Origin: Clostridia bacterium
GTDB taxonomy: Bacteria; Bacillota; Clostridia; Oscillospirales; CAG-272
Length of the DNA stretch: 14,246 nucleotides
Assembly (NCBI GenBank): GCA_017452335.1
Contig: JAFTMP010000216.1
Location: 1 to 14,246, forward strand
Reading direction: 5' to 3'
The notes below the pieces were generated by a model. That model was not told the DNA's origin, made no database searches, and saw only the letters and a program-made list of their open reading frames with translations. Position 1 is the stretch's first letter, and every line of letters begins with the position of its first letter. Both the position numbers and the translations under genes were made by a program. Of the stretch, positions 1-6,068 are shown piece by piece.

Positions 1-914
1 ACGATCCCGCAAAACGCCAGCACACAGCCAAGGATCTGGTCAAAAGAGAGGGCAAAGGGCTTGCCGAAAATGCCCAAAAGAGCGCACAGCCATTGGCAGA
101 GCAGGGCGATCACCGATTCACAGCTCATGAGGATGGATGCAAGGGCAGGCGGTGTGTGCTTTTGCCCGAAGATCTGCAGGGTGTAGGCAATGGCGGTGGA
201 AAAAATACCGGCGTATACAATGGGAAACCATGCTTCAAGGAGCATGCCGACCTTGACCTCTTCAAAGAGGAGTGCCAAAATGAGGCTGATCAGAGTGCAG
301 AACAAGAATTGCAAAAAGGACAGCGCCACGGGATCCACATCCTCAAAGCGTGCAATAAGCAGAATGTGCAGGGCGTACGCCAGGGCGCAGGCAAGGATCA
401 GCGCCTGCCCCATGCCAAGGGAAAGCCCGCCTTCCCCCTTCAGACAGAGGAAATAGAGCCCCAGTGCGGTGAGCACCGCACCGAGAAGTACATTGAGCGC
501 CACCTTTTTTCGATAGAAGATGAAAAAGAGCAGGGGGACAATGAACATGTACACCGAGGTGAGAAACCCCGCTTCTCCCGCCCCCGCACCCAGGTGGATG
601 CCGTATTGCTGAAGAGCCGAGGCGGCAGTGATCACAGGGGCGCAGAGTGCTCCGCCCAGCAGAGCGCGTTTTGAAAAGAGGGCGCGTGCGCGGGTCTTCA
701 AGGGCGCCTGTTGTCTTTTGCCCCCGAAGAGCAAGCGCAGGAGCAGTACTGCAAACAGGGCAAAAGCCCCCACGGCGGAGCGGGCAAAAAGATAGCTAAA
801 GGGAGAAAGCAGCTCCACGGCACTGCTTTGTGCCACAAAGGTGGAGCCCCAAAAAAAGGCGGCAAGCAGGAGCGCGCCGCTGCCAAGAAGTGTTTTTTTA
901 AACGACGATGACAA
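1..914 (-). CDS. EamA/DMT-family transporter, 3' end cut off by the window edge
   Basis: Integral membrane permease of the drug/metabolite transporter superfamily; the substrate cannot be read from the sequence. Translation of the minus strand from 914 is open to the left edge (304 codons). It shows alternating hydrophobic segments consistent with about ten helices and two EamA repeats. The first repeat carries the family motif AAFFWGSTFV near residues 19-28; the second starts near residue 165 and holds a FSTAIAYTLQ segment typical of the repeat's late helices. Family members are about 290-310 aa, so only a few C-terminal residues should be missing. The start is TTG at 914-912, chosen because a perfect AAGGAGG (minus strand, plus coordinates 921-927) lies 6 nt upstream and the conserved N-terminus begins just after. 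It is divergent from the PHP gene and has its own consensus promoter. The fold is sure, the substrate unknown. Confidence 0.9.
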   Translation of the reverse strand, partial: MSSSFKKTLLGSGALLLAAFFWGSTFVAQSSAVELLSPFSYLFARSAVGAFALFAVLLLRLLFGGKRQQAPLKTRARALFSKRALLGGALCAPVITAASALQQYGIHLGAGAGEAGFLTSVYMFIVPLLFFIFYRKKVALNVLLGAVLTALGLYFLCLKGEGGLSLGMGQALILACALAYALHILLIARFEDVDPVALSFLQFLFCTLISLILALLFEEVKVGMLLEAWFPIVYAGIFSTAIAYTLQIFGQKHTPPALASILMSCESVIALLCQWLCALLGIFGKPFALSFDQILGCVLAFCGI

Positions 915-961
915 GAAAAGCCTCCTTGCGGGCGCATCAACGAGCCCTTGGGTTTTTCGGC

Positions 962-990
962 ATTATACCGCGTTTTCCCCTTTTTGTCAA
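962..990 (-). promoter_or_regulatory. Consensus sigma-A promoter of the EamA gene
   Basis: Read on the minus strand, TTGACA (plus coordinates 985-990) is followed after exactly 17 bp by TATAAT (962-967). Both boxes match the vegetative consensus in all twelve positions. Transcription would start near 955 and leave a leader of about 40 nt before the TTG start at 914. Confidence 0.85.
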
Positions 991-1051
991 GAGAAGGCGG
1001 GAAAAGCAGAGCAATAAATAAACAACGAGAAGAGAAAGAGAGGATGCGGCA

Positions 1052-1876
1052 GTGAAGTATTTGTCCTGTGTGCACACCCATACCCAATTTTGTGACGGCA
1101 AAAATACCATGGAGGAATTTGCAAGGGAGGCGTTTGCAAGAGGCTATCGGTCCTTGGGCTTTACCCCCCACTCCCCCCTGCCTTATGAAAACGACTGGGC
1201 AATGAAGGAAGAGGACCTGGCGGCGTATAAAGCCGAGGCGGCAAGGTTAAAAAATGAATATGAAGGAAAAATGGAGATTCTTTGCGGGATCGAATGGGAT
1301 CTTGAAAGCGGGGCACTGCCGCAGGGGCTTGACTATGCCATCGGGTCGGTGCATTCCTTTAGCAAAAACGGGGTGCATTTCTCGGTGGACTACGAGCAGG
1401 CGCTTTTGCGCAAGGTGACCGACGAGCTTTACGGCGGGGATTTTGTCGCCCTTTGCGCGGATTACTACGCGCTGGTGGTAAAGAGCGCTTTGCGCCGGGG
1501 CGTGGATATCGTGGGGCATTTTGATCTGCCCACCAAATACAACAAAGACGGCTCGTTTGTGAATGAAGAGGACAGCAGATACCTGGCGTTGGCTTTTGAT
1601 GCGGTCGAGGAGATCTTGCGCGCACGTCCCGGGATGTTTTTTGAGATCAACACCGGCGTGATGGCGCGGGCAGGCAAAAAAATGCCCTATCCACATGAGA
1701 AGATTATGAAACGGATGCTTTCTCTGGGGGCGCGCTTTGTGCTCACAGGCGACTGCCATGCCCTCTCGCATTTGGACGGCGGGTACGAAGAAAGCCTGCG
1801 TCTGCTTGCAAAATGCGGGGGAAAAGAGGTGTATCTGCTGACCGCCAAGGGCTTTGAGAGACAGAGCCTTTCGTGA
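1052..1876 (+). CDS. PHP-domain phosphatase, histidinol-phosphatase (HisK/HisJ) type
   Basis: Probable metal-dependent phosphoesterase of the PHP superfamily, closest in layout to the monofunctional histidinol-phosphate phosphatase that gives histidinol in histidine synthesis. All metal-site motifs are visible: HTH (H8, H10) and D15, GFTPHS (H40), GIEWD (E81), GSVHS (H101), GHFDL (H156), EINTG (E198) and TGDCH (D234, H236). The 274 aa length fits the family (about 260-280). The start is GTG at 1052, preceded by GAGAGGA 8 nt upstream; the nearby ATG at 1044 runs into a stop after three codons. It is transcribed away from the EamA gene, and no promoter is obvious in the 90 bp before it. No other histidine gene is present, so the substrate is inferred from family only; other PHP phosphoesterases are possible. 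Confidence 0.88.
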   Translation: MKYLSCVHTHTQFCDGKNTMEEFAREAFARGYRSLGFTPHSPLPYENDWAMKEEDLAAYKAEAARLKNEYEGKMEILCGIEWDLESGALPQGLDYAIGSVHSFSKNGVHFSVDYEQALLRKVTDELYGGDFVALCADYYALVVKSALRRGVDIVGHFDLPTKYNKDGSFVNEEDSRYLALAFDAVEEILRARPGMFFEINTGVMARAGKKMPYPHEKIMKRMLSLGARFVLTGDCHALSHLDGGYEESLRLLAKCGGKEVYLLTAKGFERQSLS

Positions 1877-1894
1877 GATTGTTTTTTGAAAAAA

Positions 1895-1908
1895 GGAAGA
1901 ATGCTTCC
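1895..1908. other. Small palindrome in an A/T-rich gap after the PHP gene
   Basis: GGAAG (1895-1899), loop AATG, CTTCC (1904-1908) sits between A-runs 18 bp after the PHP stop codon. On the plus strand it is not followed by T residues. On the minus strand it is followed by six T, but no gene reads towards it from that side. It may be a weak transcription end; support is slight. Confidence 0.25.
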
Positions 1909-1988
1909 ATAAAAAACCATTTTACGAGACCTTCACAAAAAGTTAACCAAAATTAGGGGGGCTTTGTAGGTGAAAAAGGCAAAATTCA

Positions 1989-2007
1989 TGTAAATGTGAT
2001 ATTGACA
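1989..2007. promoter_or_regulatory. Inverted repeat overlapping the -35 box, possible operator
   Basis: TGTAAAT (1989-1995), five bases, then ATTGACA (2001-2007). The two arms match as a dyad in six of seven positions, and the right arm contains the -35 hexamer of the solute-binding protein gene. A protein bound here would block RNA polymerase. The regulator is unknown, and no regulator gene is present in the window. Confidence 0.4.
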
Positions 2008-2030
2008 ATCGGAAAAAAATAGAGTATAAT
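2002..2030 (+). promoter_or_regulatory. Consensus sigma-A promoter of the solute-binding protein gene
   Basis: TTGACA at 2002-2007, a 17-bp spacer, TATAAT at 2025-2030: a full match to the vegetative consensus. Start of transcription is expected near 2037, giving a leader of about 30 nt that contains the TGGAGG ribosome binding site (2055-2060). Confidence 0.88.
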
Positions 2031-2068
2031 AACGATGCAGTAATAAATTTTAAATGGAGGTTTTTCAC

Positions 2069-3691
2069 ATGAAAACATTCTGCAGAATTCTGGCAGCTCT
2101 GTTGGTTGCTGTGATGATGCTTTCTGCTCTTGCTGCTTGTGACACCAAGAAGACCGAAGGTCCTGATGACAAGCCCACAAGCGAAGATGCAGCAACATCT
2201 ACCGGCAAGACAGACGAACCCTCTACAGGCGGCGATCTCATCGATAAGCCCACGATCAACGAGAAATTTGATGGCGAATCCATCAAGTTTGCTGTTTGCG
2301 GCCCTGGCGTAAACTCTCGTTCCATCGACCTGGGTGAAGATGATGACCCCGACTACGAAGTTAACCAGCAGGTTAACAAGAGAAACTCTCAGGTAGAAGA
2401 AGAACTGGGCGTAGACATCGTTCTCGAAAAGGTAGTAAACATGCAGGAAATGGTTGGCGAAATGCAGCCTATCCTTGCTTCCAACATTTACACCTACGAC
2501 GTTCTGGGTCTGTATCAGTACTTTGACCTGGGTCTGGCACTGGGCGATACCGTTGGTAAGTTCTACAACCTGCTCAACATGCCCGAAGGCTACACCAACT
2601 ATCTGAATCTGGATGCTCCCTACTGGAGCCAGACTCTTCTGAACACCATGTCTTACAAGGGCGTGGCATTCTTCGTAACCGGTGACCTGAACCAGTCCTA
2701 CACCGGTACCATGTTCGTATCTTACGTAAACACCAAGCTGTGGAACCAGTACGCTTCCAAGATCGCTGCACTGGAACAGTCCGGCGGTTACTCCGACATC
2801 TATGATCTGGTAAAGAACGGTTACTGGACTCTGGATCTGTGGATCGAGCTGAACAAGATGGTATACGTTGACAACGGTAACACCCCCGGCAAGCCCGACT
2901 ATGAAGACCAGGTTGGTCTGATGACCTACAACGAGCAGATCAACAACATCATGGCTGACATGCTGGTTGCAGGTAGTAACATCCACTACGGTACTCTGGA
3001 CGCTGACGGTACTCCCGCTGTTGCAATCAACACCAAGCAGAACGTTGCATTCTACAACAAGCTGTACACTCTGCTTTGCGACTCCAACGCAGCTACCATT
3101 CCGTGGTTGGCTTCCGGTGACGAAGATGTTGATGATACTTACATCATGGACGTATTCGCACAGGGTAAGACTCTGATGACTGTAAACACTCTGCACTGCG
3201 CAGAGCAGTATCTGGCTAACATGGTAGACGACTTCTATGTAATGCCTCTGCCTATGTTTGACCATGACCAGTTCGATTCCAAGAGCGCATCTCTGGGCTA
3301 CACCACTCAGCTGGGTGACTCCGTTAACCAGTACGCAATCTGCAAGGCTATCGGCGACGAAAAGATCCCTGCAGTTACCGCTACTCTGGAACTGATGGCA
3401 TACTACTCCAAGCTGTGGGTAACTCCCGCATACTATGAAACCGCTCTGAAGGAACGCTACACTCGTGACGAGCGCGCTCCCGAAATGATCGACATGATCC
3501 AGAAGGGTATCTACACCGACTTCGTATTCATTTGGTCCAACGAGCTTGACAACATCACCTGGAAGTTCAGATCCAACTTCACCAAGGGTGAAAGCCAGGC
3601 TGCTACCAACCTGAAGAGCTGGCACAGAACCGTTCAGGGTAAGCTGAACAAGCTGCTGCCTTCTATCGAAGAAGCATTCTACGTAGAATAA
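2069..3691 (+). CDS. Extracellular solute-binding lipoprotein, ABC-transporter type
   Basis: Probable substrate-capturing lipoprotein anchored on the outer face of the membrane. Residues 1-24 form a lipoprotein signal peptide: K2 and R6, a hydrophobic stretch, then lipobox LAAC with the lipidated Cys24. A linker rich in T, S, D, E and K (about 25-70) follows, then a roughly 470-residue binding domain that looks like the family-1 solute-binding proteins (KRNSQVEEELGVDIV near its start, many W, Y and N residues suited to sugars or peptides). The start at 2069 is set by TGGAGG 8 nt upstream and by the signal peptide; an in-frame ATG at 2054 lies in the binding site itself and is rejected. 540 aa. 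Codon choice (CTG, GTA, AAC, GAC, TTC, GGT) differs from all neighbours and fits a very strongly expressed gene. It stands alone, with its own promoter and terminator and no permease nearby. The ligand cannot be told. Confidence 0.88.
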   Translation: MKTFCRILAALLVAVMMLSALAACDTKKTEGPDDKPTSEDAATSTGKTDEPSTGGDLIDKPTINEKFDGESIKFAVCGPGVNSRSIDLGEDDDPDYEVNQQVNKRNSQVEEELGVDIVLEKVVNMQEMVGEMQPILASNIYTYDVLGLYQYFDLGLALGDTVGKFYNLLNMPEGYTNYLNLDAPYWSQTLLNTMSYKGVAFFVTGDLNQSYTGTMFVSYVNTKLWNQYASKIAALEQSGGYSDIYDLVKNGYWTLDLWIELNKMVYVDNGNTPGKPDYEDQVGLMTYNEQINNIMADMLVAGSNIHYGTLDADGTPAVAINTKQNVAFYNKLYTLLCDSNAATIPWLASGDEDVDDTYIMDVFAQGKTLMTVNTLHCAEQYLANMVDDFYVMPLPMFDHDQFDSKSASLGYTTQLGDSVNQYAICKAIGDEKIPAVTATLELMAYYSKLWVTPAYYETALKERYTRDERAPEMIDMIQKGIYTDFVFIWSNELDNITWKFRSNFTKGESQAATNLKSWHRTVQGKLNKLLPSIEEAFYVE

Positions 3692-3724
3692 TTCTTGATC
3701 GATAAAGTTTAAAGGATGAACTGC

Positions 3725-3767
3725 ACACCGCCTATCGCGCAAGCGATGGGCGGTGTTTCCTGCTTTT
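3725..3767 (+). terminator. Rho-independent terminator of the solute-binding protein gene
   Basis: ACACCGCC plus TATCGC (3725-3738), loop GCAA (a GNRA tetraloop, 3739-3742), then GCGATG plus GGCGGTGT (3743-3756): a 14-bp stem with a single T-G wobble. It is followed by a T-rich tail, TTTCCTGCTTTTT. It lies 33 bp after the stop codon. Confidence 0.9.
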
Positions 3768-3819
3768 TGGGCAGATGACTGCCTCGCGTGCTCTTTTTTT
3801 GTAAATTTTTATTTTGCTC

Positions 3820-3848
3820 TTTACAATCTGCCCTTTTTGTGGTAAGAT
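3820..3848 (+). promoter_or_regulatory. Promoter of the tRNA-Arg gene
   Basis: TTTACA (3820-3825), 17 bp, TAAGAT (3843-3848). Each box is one base from consensus, and the start site expected near 3855 is about 9 nt before the mature tRNA end, as usual for a single tRNA unit. Confidence 0.65.
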
Positions 3849-3863
3849 AGATAGGCAATATTT

Positions 3864-3940
3864 CTACCCGTGGCACAGCTGGATAGCGCGTCAGACTCCG
3901 ACTCTGAAGGTCGAAGGTTCGAATCCTTTCGGGTAGGCCA
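3864..3940 (+). tRNA. tRNA-Arg, anticodon CCG, with encoded CCA
   Basis: The cloverleaf can be drawn by hand. The acceptor stem is CTACCCG with CGGGTAG (3864-3870 and 3930-3936). The D arm is GCAC/GCGC with one A-C mismatch around loop AGCTGGATA. The anticodon stem is TCAGA/TCTGA around loop CTCCGAC, with CCG at 3898-3900. The variable loop is AGGTC. The T stem is GAAGG/CCTTT with loop TTCGAAT. Discriminator G3937 is followed by an encoded CCA (3938-3940). CCG reads the arginine codon CGG. The gene is a single unit with its own promoter and a long hairpin right behind it. Confidence 0.95.
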
Positions 3941-3976
3941 GAAAACGACAAGTTTCAACAGAAACTTGTCGTTTTC
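3941..3976 (+). terminator. Perfect 16-bp hairpin directly behind tRNA-Arg
   Basis: GAAAACGACAAGTTTC (3941-3956), loop AACA, GAAACTTGTCGTTTTC (3961-3976), starting at the base after CCA. The T-tract lies inside the right arm and the A-tract inside the left arm, so it could act as a transcription end in both directions. I take it as the tRNA terminator; it also borders the hairpin array. Confidence 0.72.
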
Positions 3977-4150
3977 AGTTATATTCGCCTCACGGCGAGT
4001 TATATTGGCTGCGCCAGTTATATTTGCCTTGCAAGTGATATTGGGCTTTGCCCAGTTTTATGGGCGAATATAATATCACTGAAACCGCAGGTTTCAATAT
4101 CACATTTTGCCAAAGCAAAACATATCACTCCGTCGAAGACGGAATATCAC
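3977..4150. repeat. Array of seven mini-hairpins with 7-nt linkers that switch orientation midway
   Basis: Left half: linker GTTATAT or a variant at 3978, 3999, 4017 (GTTATAT), 4035 (GTGATAT) and 4055 (GTTTTAT). Between them lie hairpins TCGCC/GGCGA (3985-3998), TGGC/GCCA (4006-4016), TTGC/GCAA (4024-4034) and TGGGC/GCCCA (4042-4054), each with a 3-4 nt loop. Right half: linker ATATCAC, the reverse complement of GTGATAT, at 4073, 4097, 4122 and 4144. It separates hairpins TGAAACC/GGTTTCA (4080-4096), TTTTGC/GCAAAA (4105-4120) and TCCGTC/GACGGA (4129-4143). At the switch point, GGCGAATATAA (4063-4073) is the exact reverse complement of TTATATTCGCC (3979-3989), so the left half can also fold back on itself. 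Stem sequences differ while the pairing holds. There is no credible coding. I recall similar hairpin chains in other Clostridia genomes but cannot name a family or function. Confidence 0.85.
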
Positions 4151-4273
4151 TAAAAACCAACTGTTGTGCGAGGGTTCAAATTCATCCGCGAAACCGGAGA
4201 AACATCTTTTTATCAGTCTTTCACGTATTCGGAAGAAATTTTCTCTTTTTTTTATAAATGTAGAAAAAATCCC
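4151..4273. other. A/T-rich spacer between hairpin array and tsaE promoter
   Basis: No gene is seen. The first part (4168-4190) has a GGGTTCAAATTC core that resembles a decayed tRNA T-arm. The second part is T-rich, with a run of eight T at 4246-4253 and no convincing stem before it. Short reading frames that cross the array and this spacer are composed of the repeat and are not believed. Confidence 0.4.
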
Positions 4274-4302
4274 TTTTCAAAAAGAAAAAAGTATGATATA
4301 AT
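4274..4302 (+). promoter_or_regulatory. Extended -10 promoter ahead of tsaE
   Basis: TATAAT at 4297-4302 is preceded by TG at 4294-4295 (TGnTATAAT, extended -10). A weak -35, TTTTCA (4274-4279), lies 17 bp upstream. It probably starts the long rightward run. With transcription starting near 4309, the ATG at 4315 would have no room for a ribosome binding site. Confidence 0.7.
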
Positions 4303-4347
4303 ACCTTAGATAACATGGAAAACTGTATGGTGAGAAAGGGACGGATC

Positions 4348-4782
4348 GTGACCGAGCAGGTGATTTTGGAAAAAGAGAGCGGCAGTGAGCAGGAAACCGA
4401 GCAGATCGGTGCAGATTTTGCCGCGAAATTGGAGCCGGACGCCTTTGTGGCGCTCAGCGCAGACCTGGGCTCGGGGAAGACGGCGTTTGCCCGCGGTATG
4501 GCACAGGTGCTTTGTCCCGGTGCACGGGTGTGCAGTCCCACCTATACGGTGATGCGCTGTTATGAAGGGGAAAAGGGCACCTTTTACCATTTTGATATGT
4601 ATCGGATCACCTCTCCCGAGGATTTAGAATCTGTGGGATTTTACGATTGTGAGGGCATTATTGCGGCAGAATGGTGCGAAAACACCCCCTACGCCCTGCC
4701 TGATCGTTATTATCAAGTCACCATTGAGAAAACAGGGGAGCAGAGGCGCCTTATTCGGATTACGAGAGAAAAGCAGGAGTGA
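4348..4782 (+). CDS. tsaE: tRNA t6A biosynthesis ATPase TsaE
   Basis: ATP-binding partner of the TsaB-TsaD complex, which transfers threonylcarbamoyl to A37 of tRNAs that read ANN codons; cytoplasmic. The P-loop ADLGSGKT spans residues 38-45, followed by the family segments SPTYTVMRCYE and FYHFDMYR and a late AEWCE. From GTG 4348 the protein has 144 aa, the family norm (about 140-155). I chose this start because AAAGGGA lies 6 nt before it and the family's N-terminus begins here. In-frame ATGs at 4315 and 4327 would add 11 or 7 residues but lie right behind the promoter without a ribosome binding site. It is first gene of the rightward cluster, with tsaB 3 nt after its stop, so the two are surely co-translated. 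Confidence 0.93.
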   Translation: MTEQVILEKESGSEQETEQIGADFAAKLEPDAFVALSADLGSGKTAFARGMAQVLCPGARVCSPTYTVMRCYEGEKGTFYHFDMYRITSPEDLESVGFYDCEGIIAAEWCENTPYALPDRYYQVTIEKTGEQRRLIRITREKQE

Positions 4783-4785
4783 AGC

Positions 4786-5502
4786 ATGAAGATCTTGGCA
4801 ATTGAGAGCAGTGCGGGCGTGGCAAGCGTGGCGCTGTGCGAGGATGAAAAACTGCTTTATTTGGTGCAGGACAATTCGGGAAATACCCATTCCACCACCC
4901 TTTTACCCATGGTGATCAAAGCCCTTGAGCGTCACTCTTTAAAAGTGACCGATCTTGACCTTGTAGGCGTTTGTGTGGGTCCCGGCTCTTATACCGGGGT
5001 GCGCATCGGCACTGCAACGGTGAAGGGGCTCTTGGCGGGGAGCGGAATACCCTGCGTGGGCGTTTCCACGCTGGAGGCGCTTGCAAGAAGCGCTTGCCTG
5101 GTACAGGGGATCATCTGTCCCGTGATCGACGCACGAAGAGGGCGGATGTATACCGCGCTTTTTGAAAACAAAAACGGAAAGCTTAGCAGGATTACAGAGG
5201 ACGAGGTGCTCACCTTTGCCGAAATGGATAAACGGTTAAAGACCCTTGATCGCGTGACCTACCTGGTGGGCTCGGGATACGAGCAGTGCAAGAAGGCGTT
5301 GCAGTATAAAAAGATCAAGGATACCCCCGGGGCATGGCATCTTGAAAATGCTTACGGCGCGGCGCAAAGCGCTTATCGGACCTACTTAGAGGAGCCCGAC
5401 AAACTGATCACCGAAGAACGGCTCTCCCCTTCGTATATTTTGAAGACCCAGGCAGAACGGGAACGGGAAGAGCGGCTGGAAAAAGAAAAAGCATCCAAAT
5501 AA
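4786..5502 (+). CDS. tsaB: tRNA t6A biosynthesis protein TsaB
   Basis: Pseudo-kinase-like scaffold that dimerises with TsaD in the threonylcarbamoyl-transfer complex. The ASKHA-fold N-terminus MKILAIESSAGVASVAL and the signature GVCVGPGSYTGVRIG (residues 61-75) identify it. 238 aa is normal. The last 19 residues are strongly charged (many E, R and K), which reads as a flexible tail. AGGAG lies 6 nt before the ATG, and its site overlaps the end of tsaE. rimI and tsaD, which often follow in Bacillota, are not next to it: rpiB comes after 48 bp, so TsaD must be encoded elsewhere. Confidence 0.94.
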   Translation: MKILAIESSAGVASVALCEDEKLLYLVQDNSGNTHSTTLLPMVIKALERHSLKVTDLDLVGVCVGPGSYTGVRIGTATVKGLLAGSGIPCVGVSTLEALARSACLVQGIICPVIDARRGRMYTALFENKNGKLSRITEDEVLTFAEMDKRLKTLDRVTYLVGSGYEQCKKALQYKKIKDTPGAWHLENAYGAAQSAYRTYLEEPDKLITEERLSPSYILKTQAEREREERLEKEKASK

Positions 5503-5550
5503 TAGGATTATATAGCATAATAGACATATTTAAAGAAAGGGAAGATACAC

Positions 5551-5994
5551 ATGACGACCAAACCCATTGCACTTGCTTGCGATCACGCAGGATACCCCTT
5601 GAAGGAAGAACTGAAAAAGCATTTTGACGCCGCAGGAGTGGCTTACGTAGACTATGGAACCGATTCCCTGGCATCTGTGAACTATCCCGATTACGCACAT
5701 AAGCTGTGCACCGCCATTCAGGAAGGCAACCATGAGCTGGGCATTTTGGTGTGCGGTACAGGCATAGGCATGAGCATGGCGGCAAATAAGCACAAGGGCA
5801 TTCGTGCGGCAGTGCTTTCCGACACCTTCTCGGCGCGCATGACCAGAATGCACAATGATGCAAACGTACTGTGCCTGGGCGCACGGGTCGTGGGCGGCGG
5901 ACTGGCGGCGGACATCGCAGATCTTTTCATCTCCACCGATTTTGAGGGTGGACGCCACGTTGCCAGAGTGGAAATGCTGAATCAACTGGACTGA
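5551..5994 (+). CDS. rpiB: Ribose-5-phosphate isomerase B
   Basis: Interconverts ribulose 5-phosphate and ribose 5-phosphate in the pentose phosphate pathway; cytoplasmic. Features: ALACDHAGYPLKEEL at the start (D11, H12), catalytic Cys68 in ILVCGTGIGMSMAANK, and R-M-H-N-D-A-N at 99-105 with H101. At 147 aa it matches the RpiB/LacAB family (about 145-150). The Cys68 form with GTGIGMS is typical of RpiB rather than the galactose-6-phosphate isomerase subunits, and no lac genes are near. The start has AAAGGGAAG about 6 nt upstream. It supplies ribose phosphate for nucleotides and so fits a housekeeping cluster. Confidence 0.94.
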   Translation: MTTKPIALACDHAGYPLKEELKKHFDAAGVAYVDYGTDSLASVNYPDYAHKLCTAIQEGNHELGILVCGTGIGMSMAANKHKGIRAAVLSDTFSARMTRMHNDANVLCLGARVVGGGLAADIADLFISTDFEGGRHVARVEMLNQLD

Positions 5995-6033
5995 TACGAG
6001 CCGAGCAGACTGAAATACCAACAATACTGTCGG

Positions 6034-6058
6034 AAAGGAGGCTTTGTTTTACAAAGCC
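6034..6058 (+). promoter_or_regulatory. Shine-Dalgarno followed by a hairpin, before the glycosyltransferase start
   Basis: A perfect AAAGGAGG (6034-6041) lies 27 nt before the ATG at 6069, too far for normal use, and no start codon sits at the usual distance. Its last two bases begin a hairpin, GGCTTTGT (6040-6047), loop TTT, ACAAAGCC (6051-6058). When folded, the hairpin would bring AAAGGA to about 10 nt from the ATG. Folding could thus allow or tune translation; it could also simply hide GG. Confidence 0.5.
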
Positions 6059-6068
6059 GATCGGAACA

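Noticed and set aside
93..674. 193-codon plus-strand frame at the left edge
   Set aside because: It is a shadow of the EamA transporter on the minus strand, which has helices, family motif, promoter and binding site. The plus frame yields a charged, motif-free product.
1943..3742. Long open frame of 599 codons on the minus strand, opposite the solute-binding lipoprotein
   Set aside because: It arises from the strong codon bias of the sense gene, which leaves few stops on the other strand. The protein is low-complexity (V, Q, H-rich), has no binding site or domain, and runs through the terminator.
3709..3951. Minus-strand frame giving a protein with PERIRTFDLQSRSLTRYP
   Set aside because: This is the translation of the antisense of a tRNA, a well-known false protein. 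It also spans the lipoprotein terminator.
3870..4073. Plus-strand frame starting MAQLDSASDSDSEGRRFES
   Set aside because: It is the sense translation of tRNA-Arg followed by the hairpin array; not a gene.
3977..4150. The array as a CRISPR
   Set aside because: The repeated units are only 7 nt, the intervening pieces are 11-17 nt self-complementary hairpins rather than unique spacers of about 30 nt, and no cas genes are near.
4048..4301. Overlapping small plus-strand frames across the array and spacer (69 and 64 codons)
   Set aside because: They read through repeat units and the tsaE promoter, without a binding site or conserved content.
4315..4347. ATG 4315 or ATG 4327 as the tsaE start
   Set aside because: They lie 6-18 nt after the expected transcription start with no ribosome binding site, and add residues not needed by the family. 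GTG 4348 has AAAGGGA at good distance. This choice is likely but not proven.
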